64,000 nt of DNA, from positions 1 to 64,000 of the forward strand of contig JAFLSW010000007.1 in assembly GCA_022510725.1 (NCBI GenBank), given 5' to 3'. Below are positions 17,212 to 24,449 of the stretch, piece after piece. The notes under the pieces were generated by a model. It saw only the letters and a list, made by a program, of their open reading frames with translations. It had not been told where the DNA came from and ran no database searches. Every line of letters begins with the position of its first letter. Position 1 is the first letter of the stretch. The position numbers and the translations under genes were made by a program. The stretch is from Lachnospiraceae bacterium (GTDB lineage Bacteria > Bacillota > Clostridia > Lachnospirales > Lachnospiraceae).

Positions 17212-18456
17212 TTAGGACCGATAATCGCCGTTGATCTTCACATAATCATAAGTGAGATCGCATCCCCATGCCTTGGCATCGGCGTCTCCCTGATGCAGAT
17301 CGATGTCAACGCAGATCTCGTCGGCAGAAAGGATCTTGGCAGCTTCCTCTTCGGAAAACTCCACGCCAAATCCGTCCTTGCAGACCAAAACTCTGCCATT
17401 TACCGAGGCAAATGCCACTTCAACCCTATCCACATCAAAATCTACGGGAGCATAGCCCAGGGCACATAAGATCCTGCCCCAGTTGGCATCTTCCCCAAAT
17501 ACAGCGCATTTGAAAAGGGCGGAACCGATGACGCTCTTTGCTAAAGTAATGGCTGTCTCCTGATCCTTTGCTCCTTTGCAATGGCAGGTAAGCAGCTTGG
17601 AAGCCCCTTCCCCGTCCTTTGCCAGCATCCTGGTCAGATTCATCAACACCAAATACAGAGCGCGGCAGAAGATTTTGTAATCCTCATTCTCTTCTGTGAT
17701 CCTGGGCGCATCCGACAGACCGTTTGCCATAACGCACACCATATCGTTGGTAGAGGTATCTCCGTCAATGCTTAAGCAGTTATAGGTAACCTTTACTACC
17801 TCACTTAAGGCTTTTTGCAGTAAGTTCACATCTATGGCAGCGTCAGTGGTAACAAAGTTTAAGGTGGTAGCCATGTTGGGATGGATCATGCCGCTTCCCT
17901 TTGCCATGCCTCCCAGCCGTACCGTCTTGCCGCCCAAAGAAAAGCTGACCGCCGTTTCTTTTTTGAAGGTATCCGTAGTCATAATGGCCGTTGCCGCTTC
18001 TATATGGTTTTCTGCAGAAAGTCCCTTTGCCAGCTCTTCAACATGGTCTCTGATAGGCTCAATGGGCAGAATCTGTCCGATGACACCGGTGGAAGCCACT
18101 ACCACTTCATTTGCCTCAATACCCAGCGCCTTTGCCGTCAGGCTGCACATCTGCTTTGCCTTTTCCTCTCCGTCCCGGTTGCAGGTATTGGCATTCTTAC
18201 TGTTGACGATCACCGCTCTGGCTTTTCCCCCTGTTGCATCCAAATTCTGCTTTGTTACCAGTATGGGCGCACCCTTTACCTTATTTTGGGTATAGACTGC
18301 TGCCGTATCACAGACGGTCTCGCTGTAGATCATGCCCAGATCGTTCTTATTAGGATCCGGGTTCAAACCGCAGTTGAGTCCGTTTGCGGTAAATCCTTTG
18401 GCAGCGCAGACGCCGCCCTCTATGGATGTATATCCTGCTTCCAGTATGATTTCCAT
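17212..18456 (-). CDS. argJ: Bifunctional glutamate N-acetyltransferase/amino-acid acetyltransferase ArgJ
   Basis: ArgJ transfers the acetyl group of N-acetylornithine to glutamate in the cyclic arginine pathway and often also makes N-acetylglutamate from acetyl-CoA. The 414 residues include the autocleavage region MIHPNMATTLNFVTTDA (nucleophile Thr near residue 197) and STGVIGQILPIEPI. The usual partners argC, argB and argD are not adjacent. It follows trmO by 20 bases and probably shares its transcript. Confidence 0.95.
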   Translation of the reverse strand: MEIILEAGYTSIEGGVCAAKGFTANGLNCGLNPDPNKNDLGMIYSETVCDTAAVYTQNKVKGAPILVTKQNLDATGGKARAVIVNSKNANTCNRDGEEKAKQMCSLTAKALGIEANEVVVASTGVIGQILPIEPIRDHVEELAKGLSAENHIEAATAIMTTDTFKKETAVSFSLGGKTVRLGGMAKGSGMIHPNMATTLNFVTTDAAIDVNLLQKALSEVVKVTYNCLSIDGDTSTNDMVCVMANGLSDAPRITEENEDYKIFCRALYLVLMNLTRMLAKDGEGASKLLTCHCKGAKDQETAITLAKSVIGSALFKCAVFGEDANWGRILCALGYAPVDFDVDRVEVAFASVNGRVLVCKDGFGVEFSEEEAAKILSADEICVDIDLHQGDADAKAWGCDLTYDYVKINGDYRS

Positions 18457-18476
18457 TTTTATTCTCTCCTCAAATA

Positions 18477-19163
18477 CTATGAATATTGTTCGCCTACCTC
18501 TACCACGGTAAGCACTTCCCCTGCCACATAAAAACGAATGTTAAATCCTGCATAAAAAACACCCCATATCCTGCTTTCGTCATGGATATAAGCCGTTCTG
18601 GGGTCCTGGCTTAAAAGGACTATGGCACTGTCCTGCTTTTCCTTTGGCAGTTTGTGCAAAAGTTCTTCCGGAAAGACCACGGAAAGCTTATGGTCGTATA
18701 CTTCCCCGCCAAAGCCGGCGAGGGCATCGGGATAGCTGTCCGCATAAGGAAGATAGGGTTTGATATCATAGATGGGTGTGCCATCCAGCATATCCACGCC
18801 GGAGACCTTTAATATCGTTCCCAGCTTTTCATCCATAAGAATCTCTTCCAGCTTTACCGCTGATAGAGCAATGGGATTGGGTCGATGAGGTGAACGGGTT
18901 GCAAATATTCCCATCCTTTTCCTGCCGCCAAGCCGCGGCGGCTTCACGGTAGCAGACCAGTTTTCCCGTTCCGCCTCAGAAAAGCCCCAGATCAGCCAGA
19001 TATGGGAAAAGCCATTCAGTCCTCTTACCGCCTCTTTGCTTCGATACGCCGGCCGAAAGACAATAGTCCCCGTTGCGCCTTCTACCAGACCGCTCTGTCT
19101 GGGAATCCCAAACTTCTCCGGAAAATCCGTATGGATATCGGCAATGATTTGTAATTCTTTCAT
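18477..19163 (-). CDS. trmO: tRNA (N6-threonylcarbamoyladenosine37-N6)-methyltransferase TrmO
   Basis: TrmO (TsaA/YaeB family) methylates t6A37 of some tRNAs using SAM. The 228 residues carry GLNGFSHIWLIWGFSE, FATRSPHRPNPIALS and VSGVDMLDGTPIYDIKPYLP, the family hallmarks. A C-terminal extension of about 90 residues follows the core, as in the E. coli-type proteins. Its start overlaps the CarD-like gene by four bases (ATGA), indicating translational coupling. Confidence 0.92.
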   Translation of the reverse strand: MKELQIIADIHTDFPEKFGIPRQSGLVEGATGTIVFRPAYRSKEAVRGLNGFSHIWLIWGFSEAERENWSATVKPPRLGGRKRMGIFATRSPHRPNPIALSAVKLEEILMDEKLGTILKVSGVDMLDGTPIYDIKPYLPYADSYPDALAGFGGEVYDHKLSVVFPEELLHKLPKEKQDSAIVLLSQDPRTAYIHDESRIWGVFYAGFNIRFYVAGEVLTVVEVGEQYS

Positions 19164-19450
19164 GGTTCCTGTTCCAATACATAGCGTATTTCTGCCTGTC
19201 TTCTCTCATCCAGCTTTTTCAGTTCTTCCTCTGAAACAGCCGCAGCCTCTTCTTTAGAGATTAACTCTCTTAAGAGCACCTGATGGTGCTTCACCGGTAT
19301 ATAAGCCACCTTGCTGCTGTCAAAGACAGATTTTAACAGATAATAAGGAACCGGCTCACCCAGCCGGTTATTGGGGGAAAGCCGAACAATATCAGCCACC
19401 CGGCACACTCCCATGGTCTCACTGTATATCACATCTTTTTTCTCAAACAT
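19160..19450 (-). CDS. CarD-like RNA polymerase-binding regulator, short form
   Basis: About 96 residues (100 if the upstream ATG at 19462 is used). The N-terminal half, MFEKKDVIYSETMGVCRVAD followed by PVPYYLLKSVFDSSKVAYIP, matches the Tudor-like CarD/CdnL/TRCF RNA-polymerase interaction domain. The C-terminal half is one or two charged helices, shorter than in full CarD. Start chosen at the inner ATG because GGAAG lies five bases before it and family members begin MF. It is coupled to trmO. Two copies of GTTTACATAA sit in its upstream region. Confidence 0.75.
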   Translation of the reverse strand: MFEKKDVIYSETMGVCRVADIVRLSPNNRLGEPVPYYLLKSVFDSSKVAYIPVKHHQVLLRELISKEEAAAVSEEELKKLDERRQAEIRYVLEQEP

Positions 19451-19465
19451 GTTTGCTTCCATGTG

Positions 19466-19538
19466 TTATGTAAACCTTCCTTTTGTGATTTACCAATTAA
19501 TCCGCTGTATTGATTATATGATTTTTCATTATGTAAAC
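19466..19538 (-). repeat. Two intergenic copies of the GTTTACATAA motif
   Basis: Copies at 19466-19475 and 19529-19538, both reading GTTTACATAA on the - strand and preceded by GG. These are the only copies found outside coding sequence. The distal one overlaps the -35 and spacer region of the CarD-like promoter; the proximal one lies in the leader just before the gene. Confidence 0.75.
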
Positions 19539-19541
19539 CAA
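19513..19541 (-). promoter_or_regulatory. Promoter of the CarD-like gene, trmO and argJ
   Basis: TTGGTT and a perfect TATAAT on the - strand with 17 bases between them, 60-90 bases before the gene. Confidence 0.6.
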
Positions 19542-19547
19542 TTAGCA

Positions 19548-21191
19548 TTACATGTGTTCCAACACACCCTCTATGCCTTCCTCTTCAAAGATCCTCTTAT
19601 AGTATCCCAGTTCTTCCTGAATCAGATCGTCAATGACCTGCATGCCCAAAAGCTCCACAGGTGCTTTATCATCGGTCATGATGTAGTCTCCTGCTTCATA
19701 AGGCGTCAGCTTCCCATAAACCAGTTCCATCATAGCCTGTAAGTCTGTATCCTCTATTTGCTGATTGTTCTTTTCCATCCGTTCTAAAAGCCTGCTGTCA
19801 TTGGAGGCATACAGTTCCCTGTTGGTAGAGCCTGTTACATCCGCTGTATATACATGATCAAATACGGAAGCGATGGTATCGGCAAGATATTGATTGATGT
19901 TGCCTTCTTTTACTCCCCGCATGTTCATATTGACCACCATAACCCCATCATCCTTTAAATGCTCTTTTACCAGAGAAAAAAACTCAACGGAAGACATCTG
20001 AAAGGGAATGGTAATATCCTGATACGCATCTACTAAGATCACATCATAAGTCCCTTCAATGGCATTGAGATATGCTCTGCCATCATAGGTAGTTACTTGT
20101 ATATCGGGATCCAGCTCAAAATACTCTCCCGCAAGGTTTGTAATCTTTTGATCGATTTCTACACCTTCAATCTGTGTCTTTGGCAGATAATGCCGGCATT
20201 GAGTGGCGTAGGTACCTGTACCCATGCCCAGAATCAGGATATCTACCGTTTCACCCCGTTCCATGGAACCGCTCATAAGAGGTCCTGCCATGGCATAGTC
20301 GTAATACATGCCGGTAAGGCTTTCATCCTTTATCATAATGGACTGGACACCAAACAAAACATTGGTAGAAAGGATCACATCCCTGGGTGTTTCTTTTACC
20401 TGTAGGTAATTATATATGGATTCTCCTTCATATACCAGATCCGTTTCCCAAAAAGCAAAGCTATTGGAATTACCAAGCAGAGAACAGATAATAAATACAA
20501 TAACAGCTACGGTGCTTTTCACCGTTCCTGCCTTTGCGCTGATAAAATAAACCAGGCCAAGCAAAAGCAGGATGCCGGAAAAAATCAAAAAGGTAATGGC
20601 CGTTCCAACGGCGGGAATGGTCACAAAAGTGGGCAGAAATGTACCGATAATGCTGCCGATGGTATTAAATGCCCCCAGATTTCCTACGGTCCTGCCGTTA
20701 TCTTCCAGATTGTCCATGGTATACTTGGCCAAAGACGGCGTTACCGTTCCCAACAGAAAGAGAGGGAACACAAAAATCACCATACAGGCTAAAAAAGCAG
20801 CCCAGATCAAAAAGTTGGTGCTTACTGTCACGATCAATGCAGCAGAGATCAGCAGAATGATATATTTTCCCACTACAGGGATCGCTGCGATCCAAATGGC
20901 AGCGATCAGTATCCTGCCGTAAAGCTTGTCCGGATCAGGATTTTTATCAGCGCTTCTCCCACCATAAATGTTTCCCAATGCCATGGCGATCATAATGGTA
21001 CCAATGATGATGGTCCAGACGATCTGGGAAGAGCTGAAATACGGCGCCAGCAGCCTGCTGGCTCCCAGCTCTACCGCCATCACTGCCATACCCGCAAAAA
21101 ATTCCGTCATATATAAATAATACTTGTTTTTTAATATCGGACGCTTGTCCACCGCACTCAAAACCGGTTCCTCCATTCTCCCTTTTACCAT
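19548..21191 (-). CDS. Membrane-embedded spermidine-synthase-like protein
   Basis: 547 residues. The N-terminal half (about 25-245) is seven to eight membrane helices with the MELG..R motif family (MAVELGASRLLAPYFSSSQ). The C-terminal half is a Rossmann aminopropyltransferase-like domain (about 265-500) with ILILGMGTGTYA, GVEIDQKI, YDGRAYL and ILVDAYQD. Family members of this fusion are widespread but their substrate is unsettled, so polyamine synthesis should not be assumed. It starts six bases after the GH5 gene and forms a two-gene operon with it. Confidence 0.85.
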   Translation of the reverse strand: MVKGRMEEPVLSAVDKRPILKNKYYLYMTEFFAGMAVMAVELGASRLLAPYFSSSQIVWTIIIGTIMIAMALGNIYGGRSADKNPDPDKLYGRILIAAIWIAAIPVVGKYIILLISAALIVTVSTNFLIWAAFLACMVIFVFPLFLLGTVTPSLAKYTMDNLEDNGRTVGNLGAFNTIGSIIGTFLPTFVTIPAVGTAITFLIFSGILLLLGLVYFISAKAGTVKSTVAVIVFIICSLLGNSNSFAFWETDLVYEGESIYNYLQVKETPRDVILSTNVLFGVQSIMIKDESLTGMYYDYAMAGPLMSGSMERGETVDILILGMGTGTYATQCRHYLPKTQIEGVEIDQKITNLAGEYFELDPDIQVTTYDGRAYLNAIEGTYDVILVDAYQDITIPFQMSSVEFFSLVKEHLKDDGVMVVNMNMRGVKEGNINQYLADTIASVFDHVYTADVTGSTNRELYASNDSRLLERMEKNNQQIEDTDLQAMMELVYGKLTPYEAGDYIMTDDKAPVELLGMQVIDDLIQEELGYYKRIFEEEGIEGVLEHM

Positions 21192-21197
21192 TCAGGA

Positions 21198-22232
21198 TCA
21201 AAGCAACGGAATCATACGATCCCTGATCTCATCATAATGAGGATCGATCAATCCAAAGTCTTTATCTTTATAAGTCCACAATGCATGTCCGATGCCATGT
21301 TTCTCAAAGACGGAATGGATATCGGAAAGCCACCGCAGGGTATCCTCCAAAGGAGCCTGATCAATGACACCATACTCTCCGCAGTACAAAGCTATATCTC
21401 TTTCTTCGGCAACCTGAATCGCCTCTGCAAAAAGATCCTCAAAAAATTGAGGTCCGATTTCTTTTAAGTCTTGTCTGAAAATAGCGCCTACCGCTTCTGT
21501 TGCAAATTCCCGGCTTCTTTCTTTATACTCTTCCAGGGGAGCAGGATAGGAAACATCAAAATCCTGGGTCATGCCCTCCACCCAATATGCCTTTTGATGG
21601 GTAAAGATCAACGGATCATAACAATGGAAGTTGTATACGATCTTATCATCATAAGGTTTGTCCAAAGAGGGGATGCTGGTAATGCTGTTATACCTGACAC
21701 CACCAAAAAGAATATAGGTATCCGGTGCCAGCTTTCGGATCTCTGCCACCGTTTTCCTTGCAATATCATTCCAGCTGTCGGTTACAGCAGGATTAACAAC
21801 TTCATTTAAAAGTTCAAATGCCACTCTGTCAGCATAGCCTCCAAAACGCTTTGCCAGTTCCTGCCACATTTTCACAAACAAATCCTTAAGCTTTTCATCC
21901 TTAAAGAAAATATCCGGGTCTTCGCCGCCCCTCTCATCAAAGGCATAACCTGCGGTCTTGTGAAGATCTAAGATCATATTCAGTCCATACTTGCCACACC
22001 AGTCGATGCAGCTTTGGATATAGCCGAATCCATCTTCTATGTATCTGCCATCAGTATCCACCAGCACTTCATAATCTACCGGCACCCTGACATGATCCAG
22101 CCCCCATCCGGCAATGGTCTCAATATCCTTTTCTACGATGAATGTCTCATAATAATCTTTTGCATAGCGATTGCACTGGGATATCCAGCCACCTAAATTG
22201 ATACCTTTTTGATATCCTTCAAATTTCTTCAT
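21198..22232 (-). CDS. Glycoside hydrolase family 5 (cellulase-like), intracellular
   Basis: 344 residues. A GH5-type TIM barrel is indicated by KGINLGGWIS, DHVRVPVDYEVL, MILDLHKTAGY, the acid/base Glu in ELLNEVVNP and the nucleophile Glu in LYCGEYGV. There is no signal peptide, so it likely acts on imported oligosaccharides such as beta-glucosides or beta-mannosides rather than on polymers. First gene of an operon with the spermidine-synthase-like membrane protein. Confidence 0.88.
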   Translation of the reverse strand: MKKFEGYQKGINLGGWISQCNRYAKDYYETFIVEKDIETIAGWGLDHVRVPVDYEVLVDTDGRYIEDGFGYIQSCIDWCGKYGLNMILDLHKTAGYAFDERGGEDPDIFFKDEKLKDLFVKMWQELAKRFGGYADRVAFELLNEVVNPAVTDSWNDIARKTVAEIRKLAPDTYILFGGVRYNSITSIPSLDKPYDDKIVYNFHCYDPLIFTHQKAYWVEGMTQDFDVSYPAPLEEYKERSREFATEAVGAIFRQDLKEIGPQFFEDLFAEAIQVAEERDIALYCGEYGVIDQAPLEDTLRWLSDIHSVFEKHGIGHALWTYKDKDFGLIDPHYDEIRDRMIPLL

Positions 22233-22251
22233 CCTTTTTTCCTTCTCCTTA

Positions 22252-22284
22252 TTATTGGCTCTTTTTTGCGTGAAAAAAGCCAGT
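22252..22284 (-). promoter_or_regulatory. Hairpin in the GH5 leader
   Basis: Between the promoter and the GH5 start a GGCTTTTTT/AAAAAAGAGCC stem with a CACGC loop can form on the - strand. It could act as an RNA-stability or regulatory element; no T tract follows at the right place for a strong terminator. Confidence 0.35.
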
Positions 22285-22314
22285 CTCTATCTTGGTCAAA
22301 AAATGCTTGCAGAT

Positions 22315-22344
22315 ATTATACCATAGATAGGAATAGCTTTACAA
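22315..22344 (-). promoter_or_regulatory. Promoter of the GH5 operon
   Basis: TTGTAA and perfect TATAAT on the - strand, 18 bases apart, leaving a leader of about 75 bases before the gene. Confidence 0.7.
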
Positions 22345-22363
22345 AGGCTTTTCCAATTTTTTC

Positions 22364-23071
22364 TCAATCTCCCTCAATCATTCGATACCCAACCCCGGCT
22401 TCCGTAAAGATATACTCCGGCTGAGCAGGATTTTTCTCGATTTTACGGCGGATATTGGCCATATTTACCCGCAGAATCTGATTGTCGTTTTTCATATGGG
22501 GTCCCCATATCTCTTTCATAATATAGTCATAGGTCAAGACTCGTCCTGCATATCTGCCAAGAAGGGATACGATCTTAAACTCATTCTGGGTCAGTCCGGC
22601 ATCCTTTCCTTCTACAAATACCCGATGCTTGTCAAAATCAATGACAAAGCTGCCGGACACAAATGTGCCGCTCTCTTTTAAACCGGGAGCAGAAGCTCCC
22701 GTTCTGGTATGACGAAGAGCAGTCCTGATCCTGGCCAAAAGCTCAGAAGTGCCGAAAGGTTTTGTAATATAGTCATCCGCTCCCATATCCAAAGCTGTCA
22801 CCTTGTCCTTTTCATGAGTCCTGGCAGATACAACTACAATAGGCATAGATGACCATTCCCGGACATTTTTTAAGATCTTCATGCCATCCATATCCGGCAG
22901 CCCCAGATCCAGAATGACCAGATCGGGACATCTGGAAGTGATCAGACTATATGCTTCCGTTCCTGTATGGGCCATGATCACATCATAATCATTGGCTTCC
23001 AACACGGCATGCAGAAAATTTCGAATGCTTTTATCATCTTCAATGACCAAAATCCTGTCCCTAACTTCCAT
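22364..23071 (-). CDS. KdpE-like response regulator (OmpR/PhoB type)
   Basis: Start placed at the ATG at 23069-23071, preceded by AAGGAG; this gives 235 residues. A receiver domain with phospho-acceptor Asp in LVILDLGLPDMDG and the Lys in YITKPFG is followed by a winged-helix DNA-binding domain ending LRVNMANIRRKIE and VGYRMIE. It starts four bases after the sensor kinase gene. The best match among OmpR-family members is KdpE, consistent with the KdpD-like kinase. No kdpFABC genes are in the window, so its targets are unknown. Confidence 0.88.
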   Translation of the reverse strand: MEVRDRILVIEDDKSIRNFLHAVLEANDYDVIMAHTGTEAYSLITSRCPDLVILDLGLPDMDGMKILKNVREWSSMPIVVVSARTHEKDKVTALDMGADDYITKPFGTSELLARIRTALRHTRTGASAPGLKESGTFVSGSFVIDFDKHRVFVEGKDAGLTQNEFKIVSLLGRYAGRVLTYDYIMKEIWGPHMKNDNQILRVNMANIRRKIEKNPAQPEYIFTEAGVGYRMIEGD

Positions 23072-23075
23072 ATAC

Positions 23076-24137
23076 TTACTCCTTTCCTGCCGGGAGATAA
23101 AAAGAAACCTTTGCACCTCCCGCCTTTTTATTCTCCGCCTTCATATTTCCCCCATGGGCTTTTACAATACTCATGCAGACGGACAACCCAATCCCCATAT
23201 TTCGTCCGGAATCCGATTCTTCCTCATCATGAGCATGCAGTCCTCCCTCAAACATGACCGGAAGAATCTCGCTTTTGATGCCGATTCCATCATCTTCTAT
23301 CTCAAAAAGAACTGTTTGCTCCTGCTTTCTGATACCAATATTTATAACACTTGTTGTTTTTCCGTGGAGCGCAGAATTCTCCAGCAAATTCACAATAACC
23401 TGCTCAATAAGCACCGCATCCATGGGAACCAGAAACACCTCAGCCGGAATATGGATCTTTACCTTCACATCCGGAAACCGTTTCTTAAACTTCCGCACCG
23501 CGCTGTCCGCAATTTCCTCCACCAGTTCCGGATTGGTAGTAAGCTCTGTGGTGTTACCGTTTATCCTGGTTACGGACAATAGATTTTCCACTACACGGAT
23601 CAGCCACTGACCTTCATCTCGAATATCTTCTGTCAATTCCAGCTTTCTTTCATCGGAAAGCACCTGATGATTATCGATGATAGCCGATGCCGAGCCTACG
23701 ATACCGGTCAAAGGAGTGCGAATATCGTGGGAAATGGCTCTTAACAGATTTCCCCGCATCTTTTCTTTCTCAATATCCAGCCTGATCTGCTCCTGCCGCT
23801 TGATCTGCGTAGTCAGGGCACTGACACAAAGGGCCACAGCCAACATGGTCAAAAAGGTCAGAGGATAGCCGGTAATAGTAAAATCGAATTTGAAATAAGG
23901 ATATGTGAATACATAATTGACAAAAATCACTGCCAGCAGGGAAGCTGCAATCCCATATAAATAACCGCTGGTCAGCCTGGATATGAAAAGAACCGTCAAA
24001 ACAAAAATAAGCGGCACATGGGTGTCTGTGGCAACTAATCGCTGCAATAAAAAGCAGATAGCGGATGCGGCAGCAAGAATAATAATAGTTATGAAACAAT
24101 TCTTTCCCACATCCGCCCATTTACTTTTTCTTTTCAT
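23076..24137 (-). CDS. KdpD-like sensor histidine kinase lacking the N-terminal KdpD domain
   Basis: 353 residues. Four membrane helices in the first 110 residues form a DUF4118/KdpD-type transmembrane domain. A HisKA domain follows with the phospho-acceptor His in LLRAISHDIRTPLTG (near 137), then a HATPase domain with NLLENSALHG, EDDGIGI and MGIGLSVCMSI. Full KdpD is about 900 residues and has cytoplasmic Usp/KdpD domains, all absent here. It lies downstream of a 48-residue membrane protein and upstream of the response regulator. Confidence 0.88.
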   Translation of the reverse strand: MKRKSKWADVGKNCFITIIILAAASAICFLLQRLVATDTHVPLIFVLTVLFISRLTSGYLYGIAASLLAVIFVNYVFTYPYFKFDFTITGYPLTFLTMLAVALCVSALTTQIKRQEQIRLDIEKEKMRGNLLRAISHDIRTPLTGIVGSASAIIDNHQVLSDERKLELTEDIRDEGQWLIRVVENLLSVTRINGNTTELTTNPELVEEIADSAVRKFKKRFPDVKVKIHIPAEVFLVPMDAVLIEQVIVNLLENSALHGKTTSVINIGIRKQEQTVLFEIEDDGIGIKSEILPVMFEGGLHAHDEEESDSGRNMGIGLSVCMSIVKAHGGNMKAENKKAGGAKVSFYLPAGKE

Positions 24138-24191
24138 CCTATGCTCCGCTTCCCTTCATTCACATCGGGACTTGAAAGATCAGTGAATGGT

Positions 24192-24338
24192 TTAATCATA
24201 TAAGGAATATCCGTATCTGATCTTCCTATAAATTTTCCAGATAATAATAGCTGGAATGCCAAACAGCAGGTACAGTGAACTGAGCCCGCCTACTAATCCC
24301 ATCAATCCTACCAGTATTATGGTGAACACATTAGACAT
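24192..24338 (-). CDS. 48-residue membrane protein upstream of the KdpD-like kinase
   Basis: Found by reading the gap before the kinase gene. The frame begins MSNVFTIILVGLMGLVGGLS, has a hydrophobic stretch of about 30 residues that could span the membrane once or as a hairpin, and ends with a basic then aromatic tail (KIYRKIRYGYSLYD). GGAGG lies eight bases before the ATG. It ends 54 bases before the kinase start. It could be a small accessory or modulator of the kinase, which is inference from position only. Confidence 0.6.
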   Translation of the reverse strand: MSNVFTIILVGLMGLVGGLSSLYLLFGIPAIIIWKIYRKIRYGYSLYD

Positions 24339-24449
24339 ATATCATACCTCCGCTTTTGCTAAAATCCAATGGATGGTATCATATTCTAATGTCCCTTTCT
24401 ATGCATTCTATCACATTTTCACTCATCATTAACCGGCTTAGAGGAATTC

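Noticed and set aside
19548-21191. Straightforward spermidine synthase
   Set aside because: The methyltransferase-like domain is fused to many membrane helices, and substrates of this fusion family are unsettled, so I avoided a polyamine call.
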